DNA of 48,382 nt from Candidatus Rokuibacteriota bacterium. Its GTDB lineage: Bacteria; Methylomirabilota; Methylomirabilia; Rokubacteriales; CSP1-6. Of the stretch, positions 1 to 8,154 are shown one piece after another. Positions within the stretch are counted from its first letter, which is position 1; each line of letters begins with the position of its first letter. Both the position numbers and the translations under genes were made by a program. The stretch is from contig JACQWC010000110.1 in the NCBI GenBank assembly GCA_016209635.1, positions 1 to 48,382 on the forward strand, written 5' to 3'. The notes beneath the pieces were generated by a model. The model saw only the letters and a program-made list of their open reading frames with translations, searched no databases and was not told the origin of the DNA.

Positions 1-1
1 G

Positions 2-211
2 ATCTGGAAGGCGGCCGAGGCGGAGATGGACCCGGTCAAGCGCGCCGCGCTCTTCGTCAAGATGAACGACCTCGTCATCCAGAACGTCGTCGTCATCCCC
101 GTCGTCTGGCGGCCGCGCGTCGCCGCCATCTCGTTCCGACTCAGGTCGTCGGAGCTGTGCGGCTGGGACTCCGACTTCTGGAACCTCCACAACTGGCACC
201 GCGAGGGGTAG
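2..211 (+). CDS. Peptide-type ABC transporter substrate-binding protein, C-terminal end (partial)
   Basis: The frame is open from base 2 and stops at 209-211, giving the last 69 residues of a protein that begins outside the window. The tail reads like the end of a family 5 extracellular solute-binding protein: a helix rich in charged residues, a short VIPVVWRP strand, then a closing segment ending DFWNLHNWHREG, as is common in oligopeptide-binding proteins. The two permease genes that follow at 258 and 1217 are of the Dpp/Opp type, which supports the call. The full protein would be a periplasmic or lipid-anchored receptor delivering peptides or similar solutes to the permease. The substrate cannot be read from this fragment. 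Confidence 0.72.
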   Translation: MWKAAEAEMDPVKRAALFVKMNDLVIQNVVVIPVVWRPRVAAISFRLRSSELCGWDSDFWNLHNWHREG

Positions 212-257
212 GCGCGGCGCCATGGGGCCGGGCCTCCGGGCCCGGCCCCAGGATCCG

Positions 258-1217
258 ATGTCCAGGTACCTCGTCCGCCGCCTCCTCATCACGATCCCCG
301 TCCTGGCCGGGATCAGCCTCGTCCTCTTCACGATTCTCGCCCTCGCCCCCGGCGACCCGTTCGAGGAGCTGGCCACCAACCCAAACGTGCCGGCCGACGT
401 CCGGGCGAACCTCCGTGCCAAGTTCGGTCTCGACGATCCGGTGCCGGTGCGGTACGCGCGCTGGTTCACCTCGATGATGCGGGGCGACTGGGGCTTCTCC
501 TTCGTCAGCCGGATCAACGTGGAGACGCTCATCCTCCAGAGGCTCCCCACCACGCTGTTCGTCCTCGGCTCGGCCCAGCTCCTCGCGATCCTGATCGCGC
601 TGCCGATCGGGACCTACTCGGCCATCCGCCCCTACTCGGTGTTCGACCAGGTCGCCACCACCCTCGCGTTCATCGGGTTCTCGCTGCCGACGTTCTTCAC
701 CGGACTGCTCTTCATCCTGCTCTTCTCGATCTCCCTGGACTGGCTGCCGTTCATCTACCGCGCGGACATCGCCGCCACCGGCTGGCGCTGGTACTGGGAG
801 CACCTCCGCCAGGCGATCATGCCGATCAGCGTGCTCGGCCTGTTCCAGGGCGCCGCCCTCACCCGCTTCGTGCGCTCGGCGGTGCTGGACGTGATCCGCC
901 TCGACTACATCAACGCCGCCCGAGCCAAGGGCCTCTCCGAGCGGACCACGGTCGTCAAGCACGCCGTCCGCAACGCGCTCATCCCGGTGGTGACGCTGGT
1001 GGCGCTGCAGATCCCGACGATCTTCACCGGCGCCGTCATCACCGAGCAGATCTTCCGGGTGCCCGGGATCGGCTCGCTGCTGATCTCCGCGATCCTGGCC
1101 AACGACACGCCGGTCATCATGGCCATCACGTTCGTGTTCTCGTGCCTGGTGGTGCTGTTCAACCTCGTGGCCGACCTGCTCTACGGCTGGCTCGATCCGC
1201 GGATCACCTACCGCTGA
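258..1217 (+). CDS. ABC transporter permease, DppB/OppB type
   Basis: This is a 319-residue inner-membrane permease of the binding-protein-dependent peptide/nickel family, about the usual length. It starts with a short basic stretch and a first membrane helix (MSRYLVRRLLITIPVLAG). A long periplasmic loop and several further membrane helices follow. The cytoplasmic EAA loop that contacts the ATPase is visible as DYINAARAKGLS followed by HAVRNALIPV. The ATG at 258 is preferred over an in-frame ATG at 222, because the extra twelve residues are arginine- and proline-rich and unlike the family. Its stop overlaps the start of the next permease (TGATG), so the two are probably translated together as a heterodimer. 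Confidence 0.93.
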   Translation: MSRYLVRRLLITIPVLAGISLVLFTILALAPGDPFEELATNPNVPADVRANLRAKFGLDDPVPVRYARWFTSMMRGDWGFSFVSRINVETLILQRLPTTLFVLGSAQLLAILIALPIGTYSAIRPYSVFDQVATTLAFIGFSLPTFFTGLLFILLFSISLDWLPFIYRADIAATGWRWYWEHLRQAIMPISVLGLFQGAALTRFVRSAVLDVIRLDYINAARAKGLSERTTVVKHAVRNALIPVVTLVALQIPTIFTGAVITEQIFRVPGIGSLLISAILANDTPVIMAITFVFSCLVVLFNLVADLLYGWLDPRITYR

Positions 1218-2161
1218 TGGCCAACGGCCTGCCCTCCGAGGCCCTGACCCGCGCGCTGCCGATCGCCCTGCCCCGGGCGGCCGGCTCGCTGTGGGGGGAG
1301 ACGTTCCGGCGCTTCCGGCGCCACCGCCTCGCCACCTTCGGGGCCCTCGTCCTCGTCGCGATGGTGGTGGCGGTGCTGGTCGGCCCGTTCGTCTACCGGG
1401 TGCCGATCGACGAGATCGACTTCAAGGCGAAGCTCAGGGGCCCCGCGTGGGCGCACCCGCTCGGCACCGACGACCTTGGCCAGGACCTGCTGGCGCGCAT
1501 GCTCTACGGCGGACGCATCTCGCTGGCGGTGGGGATCGCGGCCATGCTGATCGCCATCACCATCGGGGTGGCGGTGGGCGCCGCCGCCGGGCAGCTCGGC
1601 GGCGCGGTGGACCACACGCTGATGCGGGTGACCGACCTCTTCCTCTCCCTGCCGCAGCTGCCGCTGCTGCTCCTGATCGTCTACCTCTTCCGCGACGTTC
1701 TGAAGAAGGCGCTCGGCCCGGAGGCGGGGGTGTTCGTGCTGATCGTGGCCGTGATCGGCGGGCTCCGCTGGATGCCGGTGGCGCGGCTCGTGCGCGCGCA
1801 GTTCCTGTCGCTGCGCGAGAAGGAGTTCGTGGAGGCGGCGCGCGGGCTGGGGGCGGCGCCGTTCCGTCAGGTCGTCCGCCACATCCTGCCCAATGCCATG
1901 GGCCCGGTCATCGTGGCCGGTACCATCGACGTGGCGGCCGCCATCATCGCGGAGTCGTCGCTTTCCTTCCTCGGCCTGGGCTTCCCGTCCGACATCCCGA
2001 CCTGGGGGCGGATCCTCTTCGACGCCAAGGACAACCTCGACTTCGCCCCCCACTGGGCCATCTTCCCGGGGACGGCGATCTTCCTCACCGTCCTCTCCAT
2101 CAACTACATCGGCGACGGGCTCCGCGACGCGCTCGACCCGAGAAAGGTGCTCGCGCATTGA
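1217..2161 (+). CDS. ABC transporter permease, DppC/OppC type
   Basis: This 314-residue partner permease completes the membrane channel with the preceding gene. An N-terminal cytoplasmic segment leads into the first helix (LATFGALVLVAMVVAVLV). The family's conserved GTDDLGQD stretch follows, then five more helices and the EAA loop (EFVEAARGLGAAPFRQVV, then HILPNAMGP). The ATG at 1217 shares bases with the upstream stop, and the TGA at 2159-2161 overlaps the start of the amidase, so three genes are translationally coupled. No ATPase genes (DppD/DppF) follow; they must lie upstream of the window or elsewhere. The coupling suggests that imported molecules carry amide bonds, but this is an inference. 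Confidence 0.93.
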   Translation: MANGLPSEALTRALPIALPRAAGSLWGETFRRFRRHRLATFGALVLVAMVVAVLVGPFVYRVPIDEIDFKAKLRGPAWAHPLGTDDLGQDLLARMLYGGRISLAVGIAAMLIAITIGVAVGAAAGQLGGAVDHTLMRVTDLFLSLPQLPLLLLIVYLFRDVLKKALGPEAGVFVLIVAVIGGLRWMPVARLVRAQFLSLREKEFVEAARGLGAAPFRQVVRHILPNAMGPVIVAGTIDVAAAIIAESSLSFLGLGFPSDIPTWGRILFDAKDNLDFAPHWAIFPGTAIFLTVLSINYIGDGLRDALDPRKVLAH

Positions 2162-3582
2162 CGCCGGACGACCTGTGCTTCACGCCGGCCACGGACCTCC
2201 ACCGGCTGTACCGGGCGCGGTCGGTCTCGCCCCTCGAGGTGACGCGCGCCGTGCTGGCGCGCATCGAGCGGTTCAACCCGGCGCTCAACGCGTACTGCAC
2301 CGTCGCGGCAGCCGAGGCGCTGAGGGCCGCGCGCTCTGCGACCGCTGCGCTCCACCGCCGCGCGCCCCTGCCGCCGCTCTTCGGCGTGCCGGTCTCCATC
2401 AAGGACCTGACGCCGACCCGCGGGATCCGCACGACCTGGGGCTCGAAGATCTACGAGCACCACGTGCCCGACCACGACGCGCTGATCGTCGAGCGGCTCA
2501 AGGCCGCCGGCGCGATCGTCGTCGGCAAGACCAACACGCCCGAGTTCGGCGCCGGCGCCAACACCTTCAACGCCGTCTTCGGCGCGACCCGCAACCCCTG
2601 GAACCGGGCCTTGACCTCGGGGGGCTCGACCGGTGGTGGCGCCGTCGCCCTCGCGACCGGCATGGGCCCGCTCGCCCAGGGCTCGGACCTCGGCGGGTCG
2701 CTGCGCCTGCCGGCCGCGTTCTGTGGGGTGGTCGGGCTCCGCCCGTCTCCGGGCCTCGTCCCCGTCTACCCGACCTCCCTCGGCTGGGACACCTACGCTG
2801 TCCAGGGCCCCATGGCGCGGACCGTGGCCGATCTCGCGCTGATGCTGTCCGTGATTGCCGGACCCGACCCCCGCGCCCCCATCTCCTACCCGGTCGACAC
2901 CCGCGCGTTCCCCGCGGCCGTGCGACGGCCGAGCGTGCGCCGCCTCCGTGTGGCCTGGAGCCCGGACCTCGGCGTGACAGCGGTCGACGACGAGGTCAGG
3001 AGCATCGCCGAGGCGGCCACGAGAGTCTTCAGGCGACTCGGAGCGCGGGTCGACCACACCCACCCTGACTTCTCCGGGCTCCTGGAGATCGTCCTGGTCA
3101 GCCGGGGACTCAGGATGGTCGGGATGCATGCCGAAAAACTCCTGCATTGGAAGGATGTTATGCAGGAGAACCTCGTGAAGAACATCGAGTACGGCCTCCG
3201 GCTCACGCCTTCCGAGATCGGCCGGGCTGAGCGTCTTCGAACCGACCTCTGGCATCGGGTCCGCGAATTCCTCGGTCGCTACGACCTGATCCTCACGCCC
3301 ACGGCGCCGGTGCCGCCCTTCCCCGTGGAGCTCACCTATCCCACGGAGATCAACGGAACGCCCGTCACGAACTACATCGAGTGGGTGCTCCTCACCTACG
3401 CCTTCACGGTGATCGGCGTGCCGGCGATCTCCATCCCCTGCGGCTTCACACGGGACGGCCTGCCCGTCGGGCTTCAGATCGCGGGACGCTGGCGCGAGGA
3501 GGCGACTGTTCTACGAGCGGCAGCCGCGTTCGAGCGGGCGGCGCCGTGGGCCCGCCTCCGCCCGCCCGAGGTCTCCGCGTAG
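2158..3582 (+). CDS. Amidase signature family hydrolase
   Basis: A 474-residue enzyme of the amidase-signature family, which hydrolyses amides to acid plus ammonia or amine using a Ser-cisSer-Lys triad. All three residues are visible: Lys82 in PVSIKDL, the cis-Ser157 in GGSTGG and the nucleophile Ser181 in GGSLRLPAAFCG. Threonine replaces the second serine of the usual GGSSGG, which is tolerated. The start is a TTG at 2158 that overlaps the permease stop (TTGA); it gives the expected N-terminal helix, and no better codon lies nearby. The length and the C-terminal GLPVGLQIAG block are typical. The context points to hydrolysis of an imported peptide or amide; the true substrate is unknown. Confidence 0.9.
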   Translation: MTPDDLCFTPATDLHRLYRARSVSPLEVTRAVLARIERFNPALNAYCTVAAAEALRAARSATAALHRRAPLPPLFGVPVSIKDLTPTRGIRTTWGSKIYEHHVPDHDALIVERLKAAGAIVVGKTNTPEFGAGANTFNAVFGATRNPWNRALTSGGSTGGGAVALATGMGPLAQGSDLGGSLRLPAAFCGVVGLRPSPGLVPVYPTSLGWDTYAVQGPMARTVADLALMLSVIAGPDPRAPISYPVDTRAFPAAVRRPSVRRLRVAWSPDLGVTAVDDEVRSIAEAATRVFRRLGARVDHTHPDFSGLLEIVLVSRGLRMVGMHAEKLLHWKDVMQENLVKNIEYGLRLTPSEIGRAERLRTDLWHRVREFLGRYDLILTPTAPVPPFPVELTYPTEINGTPVTNYIEWVLLTYAFTVIGVPAISIPCGFTRDGLPVGLQIAGRWREEATVLRAAAAFERAAPWARLRPPEVSA

Positions 3583-3680
3583 GCGATTGAGCTCGTGCGA
3601 GGTTACGCCACCTGTCGGATATCGGTGGCCGCGTACAGGGTCTCGGGCGCTATATCGGCGCCATGGGCCCGCGGAGCCCG

Positions 3681-3713
3681 GGTTGAAAGTCAACCGGCTC
3701 CTATTGATGGAGC
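3681..3713. terminator. Two tandem inverted repeats between convergent genes
   Basis: Between the amidase stop (3582) and the anti-sigma stop (3717) lie two perfect small hairpins. One is GGTTGA-AAG-TCAACC at 3681-3695 and the other is GCTCC-TATTGAT-GGAGC at 3697-3713. Neither is followed by a clear T-run on either strand, so factor-independent termination is only a possibility. Their position between convergent transcripts is what suggests the role. Confidence 0.3.
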
Positions 3714-3716
3714 TAA

Positions 3717-3962
3717 TCAGGAAGGTCCCTCGCCTTTCGCGAGGGTGTCGAGGAGGAACTGGCGGAGGCGGCGCCGCATCTCCTCCGGCATCTCGACGCG
3801 CCCCACCTGCTCGGTCAGTTCGCGCGTGCGCTTGTAGGTGGCGAGGTACGCCCGGCACGGCGCGCAGTCCGCGAGGTGGCGCTCGAGATCGGCGAGCATC
3901 TCGGGACCGCACTCACCCTCGAGGTAATCGGCGAGGATCGCGATCGTCTCCTGGCAGGTCAT
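3717..3962 (-). CDS. Anti-sigma factor, zinc-finger (ZAS/HC2) type
   Basis: An 81-residue soluble protein with the zinc-binding anti-sigma signature His-x3-Cys-x2-Cys (H29, C33, C36 in RHLADCAPC) and an early cysteine at position 3. No membrane segment is present, so it would be a cytoplasmic anti-sigma factor. In such proteins the helical zinc domain clamps the sigma factor, and release often follows thiol oxidation or another signal. The ATG overlaps the TGA of the sigma gene (ATGA), giving the classic sigma/anti-sigma pair with 1:1 synthesis. The signal it senses cannot be deduced from the sequence. Confidence 0.85.
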   Translation of the reverse strand: MTCQETIAILADYLEGECGPEMLADLERHLADCAPCRAYLATYKRTRELTEQVGRVEMPEEMRRRLRQFLLDTLAKGEGPS

Positions 3963-4585
3963 GACGCGGCCCGTGCCTCCCTGCCCCGGCCGGGACCGAG
4001 ATGACGGGTGAGCCGCTCGCGCAACGCCATCCGCGCCCGGTGGAGCCGGGACTTCACGGACGCGACCGATTCCCCCAGCGCAGCGGCGGCCTCCTCGTTC
4101 GACAGCCCCTCGACGTCACGGAGCACCAGCACGACCCGGTGGCGGTCCGGCATTTCGTCGATCGCGCGGACGAGAAGCGCGCGGGTCTCCCGGGAGAGGA
4201 GCTGGGTCTCCGGCGTCTCCGACCAGTCGGCGAGCAGCAGCGACCGATCGCCCACGCGGTGGCCGTCAGGCTCGAAGGCCGGCAGGTACTCCTCGAGCGA
4301 GGTCTCGACCTCCGAGCGCTTGCCGCGGCGCTTGTTGAGCGCCGCGTTCGTCGCGATCCGGTATATCCAGCTCCCGAGGGCGGACCGGCCCTCGAAGGTG
4401 TCGCCCTTCCGGACGAGCGTCAGGAAGACGTCCTGCGCCACTTCCTCGGCGTCTGACTCGTTGCGGGTGATCCCGTAGGCGAGCCGGTAGATCCGGCTCC
4501 CGAAGTGCGCCATCAGCGCCTCGAGGGCCGCCGGGTCGCCACCCCGCAGCTGCTCGAGCAGCTTCCCCTCGGTGTCGCCGTCCAC
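3959..4585 (-). CDS. ECF-type RNA polymerase sigma factor
   Basis: A 208-residue sigma-70 family protein of extracytoplasmic-function type. Region 2 is clear (FGSRIYRLAYGITRNESD then AEEVAQDVFL, followed by GSWIYRIATNAALN). Region 4 has the helix-turn-helix DVEGLSNEEAAAALGES followed by VASVKSRLHRAR. A GTG at 4585 is chosen because it leaves a normal acidic N-terminus (DGDTEGKLLEQLRGGD) just before region 2. A longer reading to 4732 would add arginine-rich, unconserved sequence. With this start the gene overlaps the end of the upstream methyltransferase by 73 bases. It is paired with the anti-sigma gene directly downstream and probably controls its own operon plus unknown targets. Confidence 0.9.
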   Translation of the reverse strand: MDGDTEGKLLEQLRGGDPAALEALMAHFGSRIYRLAYGITRNESDAEEVAQDVFLTLVRKGDTFEGRSALGSWIYRIATNAALNKRRGKRSEVETSLEEYLPAFEPDGHRVGDRSLLLADWSETPETQLLSRETRALLVRAIDEMPDRHRVVLVLRDVEGLSNEEAAAALGESVASVKSRLHRARMALRERLTRHLGPGRGREARAAS

Positions 4586-5211
4586 GCTGTCCCCCCGCGC
4601 GAGTCTAGGACTCCCGCGGGACGCTTGTCCAAGACAAACAGCAGCGGATGATGGACGAGCCGCTCCCACCAGGCGCCGGGCCAGCGCGTCTCGACGACGC
4701 GAAGCCCGCGCGACTCGAAGAGGGCCTGCCATTCGTCGGCGGTCCTGAAGCGTTCCGCGACCCCCATCCGACCGCAGTGCCTGAGGCCGTTCAGCCGCCC
4801 GTCGAGGAGCTCGAGCCAGAAGCGCTCCATGCGGCTCCGGTAGACCGACTCCATGACGATCAGCCGCCGCCGCGTCACACGCAGGGCTTCGCCGAGCACG
4901 GCCTCGGGCGCCGAGCAGTGGTGCAGGGTCAGGAGGATGAGCGTCGAGTCGAAGCCCCCGTCGGAGAAGGGCAGGCGCCAGCCGTCATAGGCGACGTACG
5001 GTCCAGGCGTCCGCGCGAAGACTCCCACGTCGGCGGAGCAGATGGACGCCGGGCGCAGCTCGCGCAGCGCCTCGGCCACGTACGCCTCGCCCGCGCCGAG
5101 ATCGAGGACCCGCGGACCCAGGACGAACGGGGCCACGGCCCGCGCCTCGCGGCGCGCGTACCGGCGGAGGAAGACCTGGAGGAGGCGTGCGCCCGCCGAC
5201 TCCCGTCTCAT
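4513..5211 (-). CDS. Class I SAM-dependent methyltransferase
   Basis: A 232-residue protein with the Rossmann-type SAM-binding motif I (RVLDLGAGEAYVAEAL, around residues 30-45). An acidic motif II (CSADVG) and a motif in the region of post-motif helices (LTLHHCSAPEAVLGEAL) follow, as in type 11 methyltransferases. The substrate is unknown. The ATG overlaps the glucokinase stop (ATGA). The last 30 or so residues are low-complexity and read through the start of the sigma factor gene, so the natural C-terminus may be close to LLFVLDKRP and the tail non-conserved. It sits between glucokinase and a sigma factor, so its context does not reveal the target. Confidence 0.8.
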   Translation of the reverse strand: MRRESAGARLLQVFLRRYARREARAVAPFVLGPRVLDLGAGEAYVAEALRELRPASICSADVGVFARTPGPYVAYDGWRLPFSDGGFDSTLILLTLHHCSAPEAVLGEALRVTRRRLIVMESVYRSRMERFWLELLDGRLNGLRHCGRMGVAERFRTADEWQALFESRGLRVVETRWPGAWWERLVHHPLLFVLDKRPAGVLDSRGGTAWTATPRGSCSSSCGVATRRPSRR

Positions 5212-6197
5212 CGCCCGGCGGCGAGGTCGCGCGCCACCCCGGCAGCGCCGAGGAGCGGCGCTGCCGGATCGAGCGCCACGTGCACGGGAATGCGGGACAT
5301 CAGCGTGGCGAACCGCCCCTTGTCGCGAAACGCCCGGACGAAGGTCTCCCCAGCGAGCTTCGCGCGGATCTTCGGCGCGATCCCGCCGGCCAGGATGACA
5401 CCGCCGACCGCCAGCGCCTTCAGCGCGAGGTTCCCCGCCTCGGCGCCGTAAAGGGACACGAAGAGGTCGAGCGCCCCGGCGCAGAGGGGATCGCCGCCCG
5501 CAAGCCCGACTTCCGTGATGACGACGCCCGGGTCGCCGGCCGCGAGCCGCTCCCTGAGCCACGGCGGCTCGGCTGCCCGTCCGGTGTCCCGGAGAAAGCG
5601 GTAGACGTTGTGGAGGCCAGGCCCGGAGAGCACCCGTTCCCAACTCACGTGGCCCAGCTCGGCGGCGAGGAAGCGCAACAGCTCGATCTCGAGGTCCCCC
5701 CGCGGCGCGAAGTCCGCGTGGCCGCCCTCGGACGCGATGACGGCGTAGCGGACGCCGTCCCAGACGCAGATCGCCTCGCCGAGCCCCGTCCCCGCGGCGA
5801 TCACCACCTTGTTCCCCGCGCGGGCCGGGCCTCGCTGGATCGTCTCGAGGTCGCTCGCCGGGAGGCCGAGGACCCCGAGGGCCCCCGCCTCGAGATCGTT
5901 CACGAGCTTGACCCGCCGGGCGGGAATCGCCTTCGCGAGGTGCCCCTCGTCCAGCTCCCACGGGAGATTGGTCGTGACGCAGCGGCCGTCCACGACCGGG
6001 CCGGCGACGCCGAAGCAGGCGGCTCCCACCTCGCCCGGGGCCTCGTCGTCGAGAAAGCGCCTGATCGCGGCCTCGAGGCTCCCGAACTCCCGGCTCGGCA
6101 GCGTGGCCCCTCTCAGGAGCCGCGGGCCCGCGGGCTCGTCCGCGAAGAGGCCGAGCGCCGTCTTGGTCCCGCCGACGTCGCCGGCGAGGATCATCAT
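5208..6197 (-). CDS. glk: Glucokinase (Glk family)
   Basis: A 329-residue ATP-dependent glucokinase converting glucose to glucose 6-phosphate in the cytoplasm. It shows the phosphate-1 motif ILAGDVGGTKTALGLF at the N-terminus, the sugar-site segment KLVNDLEAGALG, the second phosphate motif IAAGTGLGEA and the block ASEGGHADFAP typical of the Escherichia coli Glk type rather than ROK kinases. Two adjacent ATG codons (6197 and 6194) could start it. It lies 26 bases after the class I aldolase gene and overlaps the methyltransferase. With the glucosidase, debranching enzyme and 6-phosphogluconate dehydrogenase it forms a glucose-processing block: glucan hydrolysis gives free glucose, which this enzyme phosphorylates. 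Confidence 0.93.
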   Translation of the reverse strand: MMILAGDVGGTKTALGLFADEPAGPRLLRGATLPSREFGSLEAAIRRFLDDEAPGEVGAACFGVAGPVVDGRCVTTNLPWELDEGHLAKAIPARRVKLVNDLEAGALGVLGLPASDLETIQRGPARAGNKVVIAAGTGLGEAICVWDGVRYAVIASEGGHADFAPRGDLEIELLRFLAAELGHVSWERVLSGPGLHNVYRFLRDTGRAAEPPWLRERLAAGDPGVVITEVGLAGGDPLCAGALDLFVSLYGAEAGNLALKALAVGGVILAGGIAPKIRAKLAGETFVRAFRDKGRFATLMSRIPVHVALDPAAPLLGAAGVARDLAAGR

Positions 6198-6223
6198 TAC
6201 CACGGGACAGCCGGGTGACCCGG

Positions 6224-7147
6224 CTACTTGACGGTGCCGGCGTAGATGCCGATCACCGTCCGGAGGAACTTGAGGGCGTCGGGTTTCTTCCGCTGGAACG
6301 AGTTCCGGCCGATGATCGAGCCGAAACCGCCGCCGTCCCGGATCGCCCGGACCTCGTCGAACACGACCTCGTCGCGCTCGGCGGGGCCGCCGGAGAAGAT
6401 CACGAGCCGCCGCCCGCTGAAGGTGGCCTGGACCACGTGGCGGACCCGCTCCGCCGGCGTCCCGATCGGGACTTGCTCCTTCTCGTACACCTTCCGCGCG
6501 GCCTCCTGCTCGATGTGCGCCGAGGGGAGCTTCACCTTGACGACGTGCGCGCCGAGCTGCGCGGCGATGTGCGCGGCGTAGGCCGTGACGTCGACCGCGG
6601 TCTCGCCGGCCTTCGAGAGCCCGGAGCCCCGGGGGTACGACCATACGACCACGATGAGGCCGAGTTGCTTCGCCTCCTCCGCGAGCGCGCGGAGCTGGCC
6701 GTACATGTCGAGCCGGTGCATCGAGCCCGGGTAGATCGTGAAGCCGACCCCGATGCAGCCCAGGCGCACGGCGTCCCGGACGCTGCCGGTCAGCGCCTGC
6801 GAGGGATCGCGCTCCTCGAGGAGCACGTCGTGGTCGTTCAGCTTGAGGATGAGCGGCACCGCTCCCGCGAACTCCCGCGCGCCCGCCTCGAGGAAGCCGA
6901 GCGGCGCCGCGTAGGCGCTGCATCCCGCCTCGATCGCGAGCTGGAAGTGGTAGTGCGGGTCGTACGCGGCGGGGTTCGGCGCGAAGCTCCGGGCCGGGCC
7001 GTGCTCGAATCCCTGATCGACCGGTAGGATGACGAGGCGCCCGGTCCCCGCGAGCACCCCGTGGCCGAGGAGGCGCGCCAGATTCGTCAGTGTCCCCGGG
7101 TTGTCGCTCCCGTACCAGCTCAGGATCTCTCTCGTCCGTTCCGTCAT
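6224..7147 (-). CDS. fbaB: Class I fructose-bisphosphate aldolase (DhnA/FbaB family)
   Basis: A 307-residue TIM-barrel aldolase of the archaeal/FbaB type, which splits fructose 1,6-bisphosphate through a Schiff base without metal. Recognisable blocks are ILPVDQGFEHGP at residues 40-51, LKLNDHD at about 102-108 and SYPRGSGLSKAG at 170-181. Next comes the strand with the Schiff-base lysine, HVVKVKLPS (K204 or K206), and the phosphate-binding IFSGGPAERDE. The length is typical for the family. It lies between gnd and glk with gaps of 54 and 26 bases, consistent with one transcript. A related DhnA-type aldolase with another substrate is possible, but the neighbours favour glycolysis or gluconeogenesis. 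Confidence 0.9.
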   Translation of the reverse strand: MTERTREILSWYGSDNPGTLTNLARLLGHGVLAGTGRLVILPVDQGFEHGPARSFAPNPAAYDPHYHFQLAIEAGCSAYAAPLGFLEAGAREFAGAVPLILKLNDHDVLLEERDPSQALTGSVRDAVRLGCIGVGFTIYPGSMHRLDMYGQLRALAEEAKQLGLIVVVWSYPRGSGLSKAGETAVDVTAYAAHIAAQLGAHVVKVKLPSAHIEQEAARKVYEKEQVPIGTPAERVRHVVQATFSGRRLVIFSGGPAERDEVVFDEVRAIRDGGGFGSIIGRNSFQRKKPDALKFLRTVIGIYAGTVK

Positions 7148-7201
7148 CGAAACCCTCCCGCGTCGGTCAGCGACGCCCGGCGATCGGCACCGCCGCCGGC
7201 G

Positions 7202-8107
7202 TCATCCCGACCGCGTGCGCTGGACCGCGTGCCCACCGAACGCGTTGCGGAGCGCCGCCAGGAGCTTGTCCGCGTAGCTCTCCGCCTGACGCGACCGGAA
7301 GCGGGTGAAGAGGGACGCGGTGATCGTCGGCGCGGGCACGTCCTTTTCGATCGCGTCGAGGATCGTCCAGCGCCCCTCGCCCGAGTCCTCGACGTACCCC
7401 TTGATGTCGGCGAGCTCCGGGTCCTTGTCGAGCGCGAGCTCCGTCAGCTCGAGGAGCCAGGAGCGGACGACGCTGCCCTGGTTCCAGAGGTGTGCGATCA
7501 CCCGGAGGTCGAGACCGAAGTCGCTCTTGTGGAGCAGCTCGAAGCCCTCGGCGTAGGCCTGCATCATGCCGTACTCGATCCCGTTGTGGATCATCTTCAC
7601 GTAGTGGCCGGCGCCGTGCCGGCCCATGTAGCCGTAGCCGTCGGCGGGCCCGAGCGTCTGGAAGACCGGGAGGAGCCGCTCGTAGATCCGCTTCTCCCCG
7701 CCCACCATGAGACAGTACCCGACCTTGAGGCCCCAGATGCCACCGCTCGTGCCGACGTCGAGGTAGTGGATGGACCGGGCCCCGAGCTCGGCGGCGCGGC
7801 GCGCGTCGTCCTTGTAGTACGAGTTCCCCCCATCGATGATCACGTCGTCCGGCTCGAGCAGCTCCGCCAGGACCTTGATGGTCCCGTCGGTCGGGGGCCC
7901 CGCCGGGACCATGACCCAGACGGCGCGCGGCCGCCCGAGCCGCTTGACCAGATCCTCGAGCGAGGCGGCGCCGACGGCGCCCCGGCCCTCGGACTCCTTC
8001 ACCGCCTCCGCCGCGCGATCCCAGGTGACCACGCGATGGCGGTCGCGCTGGAGCCGGGCCACCATATTCATCCCCATCCGCCCGAGGCCGACGAACCCGA
8101 GCTCCAT
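7202..8107 (-). CDS. gnd: 6-phosphogluconate dehydrogenase, decarboxylating (short form)
   Basis: A 301-residue enzyme that oxidises and decarboxylates 6-phosphogluconate to ribulose 5-phosphate. The N-terminal dinucleotide fold starts GFVGLGRMGMNM. The substrate site shows DVGTSGG (119-123) and the catalytic lysine in HYVKMIHNGIEYG (K171, with H174 and N175). The length of about 300 residues, rather than 470, places it in the short GndA/YqeC-like group, which commonly uses NAD. The ATG at 8107 follows a GGGAGG ribosome site. With glucokinase, and the nearby SDR that may be a glucose dehydrogenase, it suggests an oxidative pentose-phosphate branch, although no glucose-6-phosphate dehydrogenase is seen here. 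Confidence 0.92.
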   Translation of the reverse strand: MELGFVGLGRMGMNMVARLQRDRHRVVTWDRAAEAVKESEGRGAVGAASLEDLVKRLGRPRAVWVMVPAGPPTDGTIKVLAELLEPDDVIIDGGNSYYKDDARRAAELGARSIHYLDVGTSGGIWGLKVGYCLMVGGEKRIYERLLPVFQTLGPADGYGYMGRHGAGHYVKMIHNGIEYGMMQAYAEGFELLHKSDFGLDLRVIAHLWNQGSVVRSWLLELTELALDKDPELADIKGYVEDSGEGRWTILDAIEKDVPAPTITASLFTRFRSRQAESYADKLLAALRNAFGGHAVQRTRSG

Positions 8108-8154
8108 GGCCAGTCCTCCCTGGGGGCGCGCGGCCGGGGCCCGCGGCCCCGGCG

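Noticed and set aside
3727-3745. Hairpin CCCTCGC-CTTTC-GCGAGGG as the terminator of the sigma operon
   Set aside because: It lies inside the coding sequence of the anti-sigma factor's last codons and has no T-run after it.
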